Shown piece by piece: positions 18,615 through 27,202 of a DNA stretch of 64,000 nucleotides (position 1 is the first letter of the stretch; every line of letters starts with the position of its first letter). This DNA is from an uncultured Psychroserpens sp. (lineage in GTDB: Bacteria > Bacteroidota > Bacteroidia > Flavobacteriales > Flavobacteriaceae), in the NCBI GenBank assembly GCA_947488655.1, contig CANKZZ010000004.1, forward strand, positions 186,001 through 250,000, in the 5' to 3' direction. Below the pieces are notes generated by a model. That model was not told the DNA's origin and searched no databases. It worked only from the letters and a program-made list of their open reading frames with translations. Made by a program: the position numbers and the translations under genes.

Positions 18615-20816
18615 ATGAGTACAACAAAAATTGATATACATTCTGCACTTAAACAATACTTTGGTTTTTCTCAGTTTAAAGGACTGCAAGAGAGCGTAAT
18701 TAAAAGTGTTGTGGCAGGTGAGGATGTATTTGTTATTATGCCAACAGGTGGAGGGAAATCGTTATGTTATCAACTTCCAGCATTAATATCAGAAGGAACA
18801 GCAATAATAGTGTCGCCACTTATTGCGCTAATGAAGAATCAAGTAGATGCTATTAGAGGTATTTCAGATCATGATGGCGTTGCCCATGTTCTAAACTCTT
18901 CACTTAATAAAACAGAAGTCAAACAGGTCAAAGAAGACATCGTAAATGGTGTTACCAAACTGCTATATGTTGCTCCAGAGTCTCTTACAAAAGAAGAGCA
19001 CGTAGAGTTTTTACGTACAGTAACAATTTCTTTTATGGCAGTTGATGAAGCTCATTGTATTAGCGAATGGGGACACGATTTTAGACCAGAGTATAGAAAT
19101 CTTCGTCATATAATTAAGCGCATTGGAGATAATATACCTATTATAGGTTTAACAGCAACAGCAACTCCAAAAGTTCAAGAAGATATCTTAAAGAGTTTAG
19201 ATATTCAAAATGCTACAACATTTAAAGCTTCATTTAATAGACCTAATTTATATTATGAAATACGACCTAAAACCAAAAATGTAGATGCAGATATTATTCG
19301 GTTTGTAAAAAAGAATGAAGGAAAATCTGGTATCGTTTACTGTTTAAGTAGAAAAAGAGTAGAAGAGCTGGCCCAAGTTTTACAAGTTAATGGTGTAAAG
19401 GCAGTACCATATCATGCAGGTTTAGATCCCAAAACAAGAGTTAAACATCAGGACATGTTTTTGATGGAAGATTGCGATGTTGTTGTAGCTACAATAGCAT
19501 TTGGTATGGGAATTGACAAGCCAGATGTTAGATTTGTGATTCATCATGATATACCTAAAAGTATAGAAAGTTATTATCAAGAAACTGGTCGTGCAGGTAG
19601 AGATGGAGGAGAAGGTCATTGTCTTGCATATTACGCTTATAAAGATATTGAGAAGTTAGAAAAATTCATGTCTGGAAAGCCAGTGGCAGAGCAAGAAATT
19701 GGTCACGCTTTACTTCAAGAAGTAGTTGCATTTGCAGAAACATCTGTGTCTCGACGTAAATTTATATTACATTATTTTGGAGAAGAATTTGACAATGCTA
19801 CAGGAGAAGGTGGTGATATGGATGATAACGTTCGTTTTCCTAAAAAGCAAAATGAAGCAAAGGATGATGTTATAATTGTATTAGAGACGGTTGATAAAAC
19901 TAACGAAAAATATAAAGCCAAAGATTTAGTTCAAGTTTTGGTGGGAGAAACTAACGCCTTAATTTCTTCACATAAAACAGATACTTTTCCTTTCTTCGGA
20001 ATAGGGAAACATAAAGGCAAACGTTATTGGATGGCATTAATTCGTCAAATACTTGTTGCTGGATTTCTTAAAAAGGATATAGAAACTTATGGTGTTTTAA
20101 GAATTCCTGAAGCTGGCCACGACTATTTAAAGTTACCACAATCTTTCATGATGGCAGAAGATCACGTCTTTGATGAGACAGCAGATGATGGTATAGTTAC
20201 AGCAGCCAAAGGCGCAGGAGCTGTAGCAGATGAGACTTTAATGAAAATGCTTAAAGATTTAAGAAAACGTAATGCTAAATCTTTAGGTGTACCACCATTT
20301 GTGATTTTTCAAGATCCTTCATTAGAAGATATGGCTCTTAAATATCCAATAACTTTAGAAGAGTTAGGTAATGTTCATGGTGTAGGAGAAGGTAAAGCAA
20401 AAAAATATGGTAAAGATTTTGTTGCCTTAATCTCACAGTATGTAGAAGATAACGACATCGAAAGACCAGATGATTTTGTAGTAAAAAGTACAGGATCAAA
20501 TTCTGCCATTAAATTATACATAATACAAAATGTAGACAGAAAATTGCCACTTACAGATATTTCATCTAGTAAAGGGATGTCTATGGCAGATTTTATTAAA
20601 GAAATGGAGGCAATCGTATATTCTGGCACCAAATTAAATATTAATTATTGGTTAGATGAAATTTTAGATGAAGATCAACAAGAAGAAATTCATGACTATT
20701 TTATGGAGTCTGAAACCGATAAAATAGATGATGCTATAGAAGAGTTTGATGGCGATTATGATGACGAAGAGTTACGTCTCTATCGTATAAAATTTATTAG
20801 TGAAGTGGCTAATTAA
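18615..20816 (+). CDS. recQ: RecQ family ATP-dependent DNA helicase
   Basis: This is a 733-residue 3'-5' DNA helicase for recombination and fork repair. Walker A is TGGGKS at residues 44-49, the DEAH box is at 144-147, motif III is LTATATPK, and motif VI is QETGRAGRDG at 322-331. An RQC/winged-helix region and an HRDC domain (near 550-620) follow, then an acidic C-terminal tail. Oddly, the four Cys of the RecQ zinc site are missing. Ser379 stands where the first Cys lies before RRKFILHYFGE, and GGDMDDN at 399-405 replaces CGNCDNC. The start is ATG at 18615 behind a good promoter. It is divergent from kdsD. Confidence 0.94.
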   Translation: MSTTKIDIHSALKQYFGFSQFKGLQESVIKSVVAGEDVFVIMPTGGGKSLCYQLPALISEGTAIIVSPLIALMKNQVDAIRGISDHDGVAHVLNSSLNKTEVKQVKEDIVNGVTKLLYVAPESLTKEEHVEFLRTVTISFMAVDEAHCISEWGHDFRPEYRNLRHIIKRIGDNIPIIGLTATATPKVQEDILKSLDIQNATTFKASFNRPNLYYEIRPKTKNVDADIIRFVKKNEGKSGIVYCLSRKRVEELAQVLQVNGVKAVPYHAGLDPKTRVKHQDMFLMEDCDVVVATIAFGMGIDKPDVRFVIHHDIPKSIESYYQETGRAGRDGGEGHCLAYYAYKDIEKLEKFMSGKPVAEQEIGHALLQEVVAFAETSVSRRKFILHYFGEEFDNATGEGGDMDDNVRFPKKQNEAKDDVIIVLETVDKTNEKYKAKDLVQVLVGETNALISSHKTDTFPFFGIGKHKGKRYWMALIRQILVAGFLKKDIETYGVLRIPEAGHDYLKLPQSFMMAEDHVFDETADDGIVTAAKGAGAVADETLMKMLKDLRKRNAKSLGVPPFVIFQDPSLEDMALKYPITLEELGNVHGVGEGKAKKYGKDFVALISQYVEDNDIERPDDFVVKSTGSNSAIKLYIIQNVDRKLPLTDISSSKGMSMADFIKEMEAIVYSGTKLNINYWLDEILDEDQQEEIHDYFMESETDKIDDAIEEFDGDYDDEELRLYRIKFISEVAN

Positions 20817-20987
20817 TTGGTTTTTAAATAGATGTAAAATTTTAAAAAGTATTACATACTAATTTCGTTTCACTAACTTTTTAAGATAGATAAAGAAATA
20901 TGTATTAATTAAATAAAGCGCAGAGGCAATATTTTTATCAATAACTATATTGTCTTAGTAAGCGTATTTGTTATAATTGTAAATGCG

Positions 20988-21431
20988 TTATTCTTCCTCA
21001 TCACTTACATATTTAGTGAAAACTATTTTCTCCTTTTTATAAGTTAAGACCAATTGCTTTATAGTAGAACGTTTAATATTTTCAACAGCTTCTTTTTCAA
21101 TTTCAAAATCAATTCTGGTGACATAGCCTTTAATAAAATCATCAATTTGATCAGATTCTATTTCATCCATATCAGATTTTAAATCTAAAGTGTAATTTTG
21201 ACCTTCTATTAGTAGTTTAGCACCAGTTTTTATTTTCATTTTCAAAGTTCCTATAATATAGGTTTGAAAATAATAATAGCCACCTAGCTCATTATAACCA
21301 GCGTAAATTACATTTTGATTAGAGATACCAAGAGGTTCATTTTCACTATGAGCTAATATGGTTTCAATATAATTATCATCAACTGCGTCTTCTTTTATTC
21401 GTTTCTTTCCAAAACCACCAAAAATTCCCAT
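20988..21431 (-). CDS. Conserved hypothetical protein
   Basis: I do not recognise this 147-residue protein. It begins MGIFGGFGKKRIKED and has a hydrophilic, strand-rich pattern with a Gly/Tyr patch (YNELGGYYYFQTY). It ends in an acidic tail (VSDEEE). There is no signal peptide or membrane helix, so it should be cytoplasmic. It is divergently arranged from the immunophilin gene, with no obvious partner. Codon use matches its neighbours, which argues that it is a native gene. Confidence 0.6.
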   Translation of the reverse strand: MGIFGGFGKKRIKEDAVDDNYIETILAHSENEPLGISNQNVIYAGYNELGGYYYFQTYIIGTLKMKIKTGAKLLIEGQNYTLDLKSDMDEIESDQIDDFIKGYVTRIDFEIEKEAVENIKRSTIKQLVLTYKKEKIVFTKYVSDEEE

Positions 21432-21515
21432 AGATTAATTTAATTTTTTTCAAAACTAATAAAATTCAGAATAAAAACTTATAAGGCATTGCTCATAACT
21501 TTTAACTTAGTTTAT

Positions 21516-21523
21516 TATCTTTG
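21516..21523 (+). promoter_or_regulatory. -7 box TATCTTTG of the immunophilin gene
   Basis: This is an exact TAnnTTTG match 16 bases before the ATG at 21540. TTG at 21489-21491 could be the -33 element, but the 24-base gap is longer than ideal. The leader would be only about ten bases. This box lies downstream of the upstream TTG codon, which supports the ATG as start. Confidence 0.5.
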
Positions 21524-21539
21524 CAGTTCATTAAAAATC

Positions 21540-22478
21540 ATGAAAATGCAAGACGGTTTATACGCAAAATTTAACACAACAAAAGGCGAAATTTTAGTCG
21601 CTTTAGAATTTGAGAAAACACCAGGAACAGTAGGTAATTTCGTAGCATTAGCTGAAGGAAATTTAGAAAATGAAGTGAAACCTCAAGGAACTCCTTATTA
21701 TGATGGATTAAAATTTCACAGAGTTATTCCAGATTTTATGATTCAAGGAGGTTGCCCTCAAGGCACAGGTACGGGAAATCCAGGTTACAAGTTTGACGAT
21801 GAATTTCATCCAGATTTAAAGCACAGCGGACCAGGTGTATTGTCAATGGCAAATGCAGGACCAGGGACAAACGGTAGTCAGTTTTTTATTACTCACATCG
21901 CAACAGATTGGTTAGATAATAAGCATACTGTCTTCGGAAATGTGATAGAAGGACAAGATGTCGTTGACGCTATTGCTCAAGGCGATGAAATTAAAACTTT
22001 AGAAATTGTTAGGGTTGGTGAAGCTGCAGAGCAATTTAATGCTGTAGAAGCTTTTAGAACATTTGAAGGTTCTAGAGAAAAAAGAATAGCTGCAGAGCGT
22101 GAAGCTGCAAGAGCAGAATTAGATAAGTTAGCTTCTGGTTTTGATGAGACAGAGAGTGGTTTGCGTTACCAAATTATACAAAAAGGTAACGGTAAAGCTG
22201 CCGAAAAAGGTAAAATGGTTTCAGTACATTATAAAGGTCAATTAGCAGATGGTACTGTGTTTGATTCTTCGTACAAAAGAAATGCACCATTAGATTTTCA
22301 AGTAGGAGTAGGACAAGTTATTGCTGGTTGGGATGAAGGTATTTGTCTTTTAAATGTAGGAGATAAAGCACGTTTAGTAATACCAAGTGACTTAGGATAT
22401 GGATCTGCAGGAGCAGGAGGAGTTATACCACCAGACGCTACATTAGTATTTGACGTAGAATTAATGGACGTAAAATAG
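21540..22478 (+). CDS. Dual-family peptidylprolyl isomerase: cyclophilin plus FKBP fusion
   Basis: This is a 312-residue cytoplasmic prolyl isomerase with two unrelated catalytic domains. Residues 1 to about 165 are a cyclophilin ([13 protein letters not shown] active-site segment, [19 protein letters not shown]). A charged helical linker ([19 protein letters not shown]) follows. Residues about 205-312 are an FKBP domain ([54 protein letters not shown]). The ATG at 21540 is chosen because a -7 promoter box lies between it and the in-frame TTG at 21489. Such cyclophilin-FKBP fusions are known from a few organisms including flavobacteria. A strong terminator follows. Confidence 0.92.
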   Translation: MKMQDGLYAKFNTTKGEILVALEFEKTPGTVGNFVALAEGNLENEVKPQGTPYYDGLKFHRVIPDFMIQGGCPQGTGTGNPGYKFDDEFHPDLKHSGPGVLSMANAGPGTNGSQFFITHIATDWLDNKHTVFGNVIEGQDVVDAIAQGDEIKTLEIVRVGEAAEQFNAVEAFRTFEGSREKRIAAEREAARAELDKLASGFDETESGLRYQIIQKGNGKAAEKGKMVSVHYKGQLADGTVFDSSYKRNAPLDFQVGVGQVIAGWDEGICLLNVGDKARLVIPSDLGYGSAGAGGVIPPDATLVFDVELMDVK

Positions 22479-22539
22479 AGATATAACCGATTATAAAAAT
22501 CTTAGATACTATATTGTATCTCAGTAAATAAATAGTCTT

Positions 22540-22572
22540 AAAAAGCACCAATTAAAACTGGTGCTTTTTTTT
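22540..22572 (+). terminator. Intrinsic terminator of the immunophilin gene
   Basis: A perfect stem AAAAAGCACCA (22540-22550) and TGGTGCTTTTT (22559-22569) has an 8-base loop and continues into a T-run. It lies 62 bases after the stop. Confidence 0.9.
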
Positions 22573-22695
22573 GTTTATATATAATGTTAGGTAAGTGTTA
22601 AATGATTGATATATTGTTTATTATGTCAGTATTTTCCTTTAAAATCTCCTTTTAAATTATTATATTTAAAAGACCTATTTATAATTTAAGTGTTT

Positions 22696-23118
22696 ATGGT
22701 AAGCATTAGACAGACTCCTTATTATGTTGATGTACTAAAAGAGTTTAATTACGATTTTGGGTCATTTTTTGTGTTTGATGGGTTTGTTGTTTCAGAGATT
22801 AATGAAGGGGTTACAGTTACATGGGAAGATCATATGAAAGTGATGACAATTGATGTATGTGATTTTTTAGATACCAATGGAGAACATTTAATTTATATAT
22901 CACATCGTATAAATTCATACGCAGGTAAACCTACCGACTGGTTACAGTTTTTTAAGTATAGCTATAATTTAAAAGGATATGGTGTAGTAGGTTATTCTCA
23001 GGTAAGCACACTTAATACCGCAATAGAAAATCTGTTTTTTAATAAAAAGATTATTAGATTTAATTCTTTAGATACAGCAATACAATGGGCTAATGATAAA
23101 GTTTTGTCTCAACTATAA
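22696..23118 (+). CDS. Hypothetical protein, paralogue of the gene at 23668
   Basis: This is a protein of about 140 residues with no signal peptide. It shares most of its length with the product at 23668. Common blocks are KEFNYDFG, FVFDG, VSEINEGVT, LIYISHRI-SY, and GYGVVGY, then NT-IENLFF-KKI-RF. The alternating hydrophobic strands and helices resemble the SpoIIAA/STAS-like folds often called in flavobacteria for such proteins, but I cannot confirm this. The start is the ATG at 22696; a GTG two codons upstream is possible. Its partner copy is 550 bases downstream, with a reverse-strand gene between them. Confidence 0.65.
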   Translation: MVSIRQTPYYVDVLKEFNYDFGSFFVFDGFVVSEINEGVTVTWEDHMKVMTIDVCDFLDTNGEHLIYISHRINSYAGKPTDWLQFFKYSYNLKGYGVVGYSQVSTLNTAIENLFFNKKIIRFNSLDTAIQWANDKVLSQL

Positions 23119-23139
23119 TAGTAGATTTTATCTTACCGC

Positions 23140-23520
23140 CTAATTAGATTTATAAGTTAAATTTATAATTAACTCTGCAGTTTGTTTATTTAACGTTACT
23201 CTATAAGTCGAATTCTCATTATCATTTTCTTTAACATATAAGTCATGTACTAATCTAAAATTGTTTTTAGAGACGTAATTTTCTAAATCTACCTCTTGCT
23301 TATTAATAATAAATTTGGCCTCTTTATGGTTATTGTGGCAATCACAATCTGAAGACGTAATTTCTGGGATGTTTACACCAGTTCTTAATTCAATGTTATC
23401 AATATTAAAAAGCTCACAAGATTGCGTATTATAAATATACCTACCAAAGAGATGTATAGCACCATAGAATGCAGCAAAAATTGTAAATAAAACTGTGACA
23501 ACCAGAAACACTTTTTTCAT
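23140..23520 (-). CDS. Hypothetical membrane-anchored protein
   Basis: This is a 126-residue protein with an N-terminal hydrophobic segment (residues 4-26) that acts as a signal anchor, followed by a hydrophilic extracytoplasmic domain. It contains three Cys: one at SCEL near residue 34 and a CDC pair near 59-61, which could form disulfides or bind metal. I recognise no family. It lies in the opposite orientation between two paralogous forward genes, so it may have been inserted between duplicates or flipped. Confidence 0.55.
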   Translation of the reverse strand: MKKVFLVVTVLFTIFAAFYGAIHLFGRYIYNTQSCELFNIDNIELRTGVNIPEITSSDCDCHNNHKEAKFIINKQEVDLENYVSKNNFRLVHDLYVKENDNENSTYRVTLNKQTAELIINLTYKSN

Positions 23521-23667
23521 AATAGCTAACCCCTTTCATTTTAACGATTAAAAATACTCAAATATTATATAAGCATTGTATGTAAGAATTATCTTATTAC
23601 ATATGTATTTCATCGATTTTTTATGTATTTAGAGGGTTAGTCGTTATAATTTTTTTAAATTCAAATT

Positions 23668-24096
23668 ATGAATAGTATAAAAAACACACCTTTAATTGAT
23701 ACCTTACTTAAAGAATTTAATTATGACTTTGGTAACGTTTTTGTTTTTGATGGTTATATCGTATCAGAAATAAACGAGGGAGTTACATTTACTTGGGATC
23801 ATCATGCAAGCCTAGTTGTTAATGATGTTACAGGATTTTTAGGAACCTATGGAGGAGATTTAATTTATATTTCTCATCGTATACATTCATACTCTGTAAT
23901 GCCTAATGACTGGATAAAGTTTTTTAGACACAGTTATAGTCTTCGTGGTTATGGTGTTGTTGGTTATACAAATGGTAGTTTATTAAATACCGTTATAGAA
24001 AACTTATTTTTTACTAAAAAAATTAAACGTTTTAATAATTTAATAGAAGCTGTCCAGTGGGCAACAAATGACATTTTGGTGGAAGTTGAAGATTAA
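23668..24096 (+). CDS. Hypothetical protein, paralogue of the gene at 22696
   Basis: This is a 142-residue cytoplasmic-looking protein closely related to the product at 22696, by eye well over half identical and without gaps after the first residues. Conserved acidic, Tyr and His-Arg positions (YDFG, NEGVTxTW, YISHRI) suggest a shared binding surface. Function is unknown. It starts with ATG. Its stop is followed immediately by a stem-loop that can end transcription in both directions. Confidence 0.65.
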   Translation: MNSIKNTPLIDTLLKEFNYDFGNVFVFDGYIVSEINEGVTFTWDHHASLVVNDVTGFLGTYGGDLIYISHRIHSYSVMPNDWIKFFRHSYSLRGYGVVGYTNGSLLNTVIENLFFTKKIKRFNNLIEAVQWATNDILVEVED

Positions 24097-24102
24097 AAAA
24101 AA

Positions 24103-24123
24103 AAGCACTCTATTAGAGTGCTT
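24103..24123. terminator. Bidirectional terminator between convergent genes
   Basis: The stem AAGCACTCT (24103-24111) and AGAGTGCTT (24115-24123) has a 3-base loop and a run of ten A on its left side. This reads as a strong U-tract for the reverse-strand serine hydrolase transcript and a weaker one forward. Confidence 0.8.
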
Positions 24124-24141
24124 CTTATATTTTACAATGTT

Positions 24142-25938
24142 TTATTCTTTTCGCTTTGCGATAAATGTCCCATTAGGCTGGATCATTTTTACCTCATTAA
24201 TTTTACCGTCTTCAGATTCTAAAAATTCAATTTTAAATCCTTCTAATGCTTTAAAAGAAAATTTATGTTTTGAAGTAGCGATTTGCTCATATTCTGGTTG
24301 CCCTTTTACAAATAAGTACAATACATCTTTTTTTGTATATACTTTTATTTCTGTACCTGAGATATCATAAGAGCCTGTATACAAGTCTAAAGTTTTAGGG
24401 TCTACGTCAATAGTGTTTGGTGTACGTTTAAACATAATTGCCTTAACTGCAGGTTCTATCTTTATTTCTGCTCCAGAAATGTCACCAGCTTCATTTGTAA
24501 TAAATGATGCTTTTACAGATTTACCATATTGAGTAGTATCTACTTTGCCTCCATAAACTTCAATAAGTTCATAAACATCATAATGATAATGGTGCAAATA
24601 CATTTTGTCATTATTAAGTTTAGAAAATAATGAGTCATTTTCTACATAAATTTTAAAGTTGCCATAAGCTTCATTAGCATAAGAACCTGTATAATCTAAA
24701 TTGATATGTGACGGTTTAGTGTTTTTTACAAATGAGGTTTCAGAGTTTTCCTCAACTTCTTTTTGAGATTTCTTCCCTTTTTCTTTGTTTTCTTCATAAC
24801 GCCCAATCCAATCTGTACGTTCTTCACCAATCATTCTATCGGCAAGTGTATTTCTAACTAACGATGGTACTGGAGAACCATTTTGGTTGGCTAATACTAC
24901 AATACCAATATTGTCACTTGGAAAAAATGCTACATTAGCAGAGAATCCATCAATGTTTCCACCATGGTCTACACGATAATGACCTTTATATGATTGTAAA
25001 AACCAACCATAACCATAATTTGCAAAATGTATGTCTGGAAACTTGTCATCAGGAATATTAGCACCAACAACCATTTGTGAACTCATAGCTTCATTGATAT
25101 AGCTCTCTGGAATAATTTCTTCGCCTTTATATTTCCCATCATTAACCCAGGTTATTAACCATTTAGACATATCATTTACACTACTATTAATACTTCCTGC
25201 AGGAGACATTCCAGCAATATCATAATAGTCCATTTTTTTAATGATATCATTTTTTACTTCATAGCCATAAGATGCATTGCTTGCCAATTTCATTTCGGCA
25301 ATTGTAGCATTCGTTCTGGTCATTTCTAAAGGTGTAAAAAAGAGCTCTTTTAGGTTGTCTTCCCAGCTTTTGCCAGTTATACGCTCTGCAATAACGCCTT
25401 GCGCTAAAAATCCAAAGTTATTATAAAACCATTGTTGACGTATCCCAGTAAATGGTTCTTGATATTTTAAACGCATAAGTAGGCTATCCTTGTCATGAGA
25501 AGGAAAATAATACCATGAACCATCATGACGAGGTAAACCAGTACTATGTCTCATCAAATCTTTTATAATAATGTTGTTATTCATATCATCATTATAGAAT
25601 TCTAATTCTGGAATGTATTTTTTAGGATGGTCATCAAAAGATAATTTGTCATCGGCTCTTAACAATCCTAATATAGAAGAGGTAAATGCCTTAGTAGAAG
25701 AACCAATGGCAAAAAGCGTGTTAGCATCTACAGGAACTTTGTTTTCATAATCTCTAAAACCAAATCCTTTTGCATAAATGACTTTGTCACCTTCTACAAC
25801 TGCTACTGCAAAACCTGCAGCTTGAGTAGATTCTAGAATTTTATTTAATTCTTTATCTATGTTTTTAAGACGTTTATCTTGTGCGTTAATAGAGAAGGTG
25901 ATAAGAAAACCTAAAGTGAGTAAAGCTAATTTTTTCAT
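24142..25938 (-). CDS. Serine hydrolase, class C beta-lactamase/DD-peptidase family
   Basis: This is a 598-residue exported protein with a signal peptide (KKLALLTLGFLITFSINAQ). The penicillin-binding-like domain has the nucleophile motif SxxK in AIGSSTKAFTS, the Tyr motif YNN in WFYNNFGFLAQG, and HGG in VDHGGNIDGFSA replacing KTG. These are the three catalytic motifs of AmpC/EstB-like hydrolases. A charged linker near 395-415 leads to a C-terminal beta domain of the DUF3471 type. A true beta-lactamase role is not implied; esterase or peptidase activity on D-amino acid substrates is equally likely. It appears monocistronic. Confidence 0.85.
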   Translation of the reverse strand: MKKLALLTLGFLITFSINAQDKRLKNIDKELNKILESTQAAGFAVAVVEGDKVIYAKGFGFRDYENKVPVDANTLFAIGSSTKAFTSSILGLLRADDKLSFDDHPKKYIPELEFYNDDMNNNIIIKDLMRHSTGLPRHDGSWYYFPSHDKDSLLMRLKYQEPFTGIRQQWFYNNFGFLAQGVIAERITGKSWEDNLKELFFTPLEMTRTNATIAEMKLASNASYGYEVKNDIIKKMDYYDIAGMSPAGSINSSVNDMSKWLITWVNDGKYKGEEIIPESYINEAMSSQMVVGANIPDDKFPDIHFANYGYGWFLQSYKGHYRVDHGGNIDGFSANVAFFPSDNIGIVVLANQNGSPVPSLVRNTLADRMIGEERTDWIGRYEENKEKGKKSQKEVEENSETSFVKNTKPSHINLDYTGSYANEAYGNFKIYVENDSLFSKLNNDKMYLHHYHYDVYELIEVYGGKVDTTQYGKSVKASFITNEAGDISGAEIKIEPAVKAIMFKRTPNTIDVDPKTLDLYTGSYDISGTEIKVYTKKDVLYLFVKGQPEYEQIATSKHKFSFKALEGFKIEFLESEDGKINEVKMIQPNGTFIAKRKE

Positions 25939-26113
25939 GGTATTGGTTTTTGTGTTAGAATAAATCTTAAATCGTACATAGGTTAGTAGCTATTTGATGT
26001 AATTAGTTACTTAATTCTTTAATTTTTATACAATTCGTCATAAAGAAATTACAGTTCGGTTACTCTCTTTTTAAAAATCTAGACGTCTGTTAGATATTTG
26101 TCACATCAATCAA

Positions 26114-26130
26114 GCTGATAACATTTCAGC
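26114..26130 (+). promoter_or_regulatory. Small hairpin just upstream of the DUF2141 gene
   Basis: The stem GCTGA (26114-26118) and TCAGC (26126-26130) is followed by an A-rich stretch and the ATG at 26146. Its position in the leader is similar to the start-proximal hairpins of the T9SS cargo genes, but the sequence differs. Function is unknown. Confidence 0.3.
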
Positions 26131-26145
26131 ATAAAAAAAAATATC

Positions 26146-26568
26146 ATGAGCACAATAGTCAAAATTTTTATCTTCTTATTATTTAGTCAATTGCTAAATG
26201 CGCAAATATCAACTGGACAAGATGTTACAGTTAAAATTAAAAATCTTGAGAGTAACAAAGGAAAAGTTTATGTTGCAGTATATGACTCAGAAGGAGCTTT
26301 TTTAAACACAGGTTTAAAATCAATCATGACAAAAATTACAGGTAATAGTTGTGAAGTTACTTTCAAAGACATCCCAAAAGGAGTTTATGCTATTTCTATG
26401 TTTCATGATGAAAACGACAACAAAAAATTAGACAGCAATTTTCTTGGCATCCCAAAAGAAGATTATGGATGCTCCAACAATGCGAGAGGCTTAATGGGTC
26501 CACCAAAGTGGGACGATGCTAAATTTGAAGTAAAAGATAAATCAATAACAAAAACTATAACACTATAA
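26146..26568 (+). CDS. DUF2141 domain-containing secreted protein
   Basis: This is a 140-residue protein with a signal peptide (residues 1-20, ending LLNAQ) and one DUF2141 domain. Typical blocks are NLESNKGKVYVAVYDSEGAF, IPKGVYAISMFHDENDNKKLDSNFLGIPKEDYGCSNNA and GPPKWDDAKF. The fold is beta-rich and the protein should be periplasmic or surface exposed. The function of the family is not known. It begins a tight forward run: the next gene starts 4 bases after its stop, which links it to the LytS-type kinase downstream. Confidence 0.85.
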   Translation: MSTIVKIFIFLLFSQLLNAQISTGQDVTVKIKNLESNKGKVYVAVYDSEGAFLNTGLKSIMTKITGNSCEVTFKDIPKGVYAISMFHDENDNKKLDSNFLGIPKEDYGCSNNARGLMGPPKWDDAKFEVKDKSITKTITL

Positions 26569-26572
26569 CATT

Positions 26573-27196
26573 ATGAGAAAAATTATACTTATCGCAATTA
26601 TTTTGGTTTCGGGAGTTACTTCTGCACAAACCAACTACGAAAAAGGTATGCAAAAAGCTTTTGCACTTTGGCAAGACAATAAAACAGACGAAGCAGAAAA
26701 TATGTTTGAGCGTATATCAAATGCAGAGACTAACGAATGGCTTCCTCATTATTACATCGCTCAAATTAATAGTTTAAAAAGTTGGAATGAGAAAGATGAA
26801 AAAGTTTTAAAAGCACAGTTAGAAAAAGCACAAGAGCACATAAATAGTGCATTAGCAATTAGTAAGGATAATCCAGAAATTCTTGTTATGCAAGCTCAAA
26901 TTTTAACCAATTGGGTAGCTTTTGACGGAGCTGTTTATGGAATGAAGTACGCTGGCAAAATAACAGAACTTTATAATAAAGCATATAAACTTGCTCCTAA
27001 TAATCCTAGAGTAGCTTTTAATAAAGCAGATTGGGCCATGGGAAGCGCTAGATACTTTGGTCAAGACACCAAACCGTTTTGCGCAGAGATAGAAAAATCA
27101 ATAGAACTTTTTGCTACCTTTAAACCAGAAAGCAATTTACATCCAAACTGGGGAATAGAGAGAGCTAAAGAGGTTTCTAAATCTTGTAAAGAATAA
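26573..27196 (+). CDS. Secreted protein with TPR-like helices
   Basis: This is a 207-residue exported protein (signal peptide residues 1-18, ending TSAQ). The rest is helical with TPR-like spacing (YEKGMQKAFALWQDNKTDEAENMFERI, then LEKAQEHINSALAISKDNPEILVMQAQI). Flavobacterial relatives are uncharacterised. It lies 4 bases after the DUF2141 gene and 6 bases before the kinase gene, so the three should share a transcript. It may act as a periplasmic protein-interaction module. Confidence 0.7.
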   Translation: MRKIILIAIILVSGVTSAQTNYEKGMQKAFALWQDNKTDEAENMFERISNAETNEWLPHYYIAQINSLKSWNEKDEKVLKAQLEKAQEHINSALAISKDNPEILVMQAQILTNWVAFDGAVYGMKYAGKITELYNKAYKLAPNNPRVAFNKADWAMGSARYFGQDTKPFCAEIEKSIELFATFKPESNLHPNWGIERAKEVSKSCKE

Positions 27197-27202
27197 TATA
27201 AT

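Noticed and set aside
21489-21539. TTG start giving 17 extra residues on the immunophilin
   Set aside because: The extension overlaps the -7 promoter box at 21516-21523 and has no counterpart in cyclophilins.
24142-25938. Beta-lactamase resistance gene
   Set aside because: The three motifs fit the wide class C/DD-peptidase/esterase family, and HGG replaces KTG; nothing points to beta-lactam hydrolysis.
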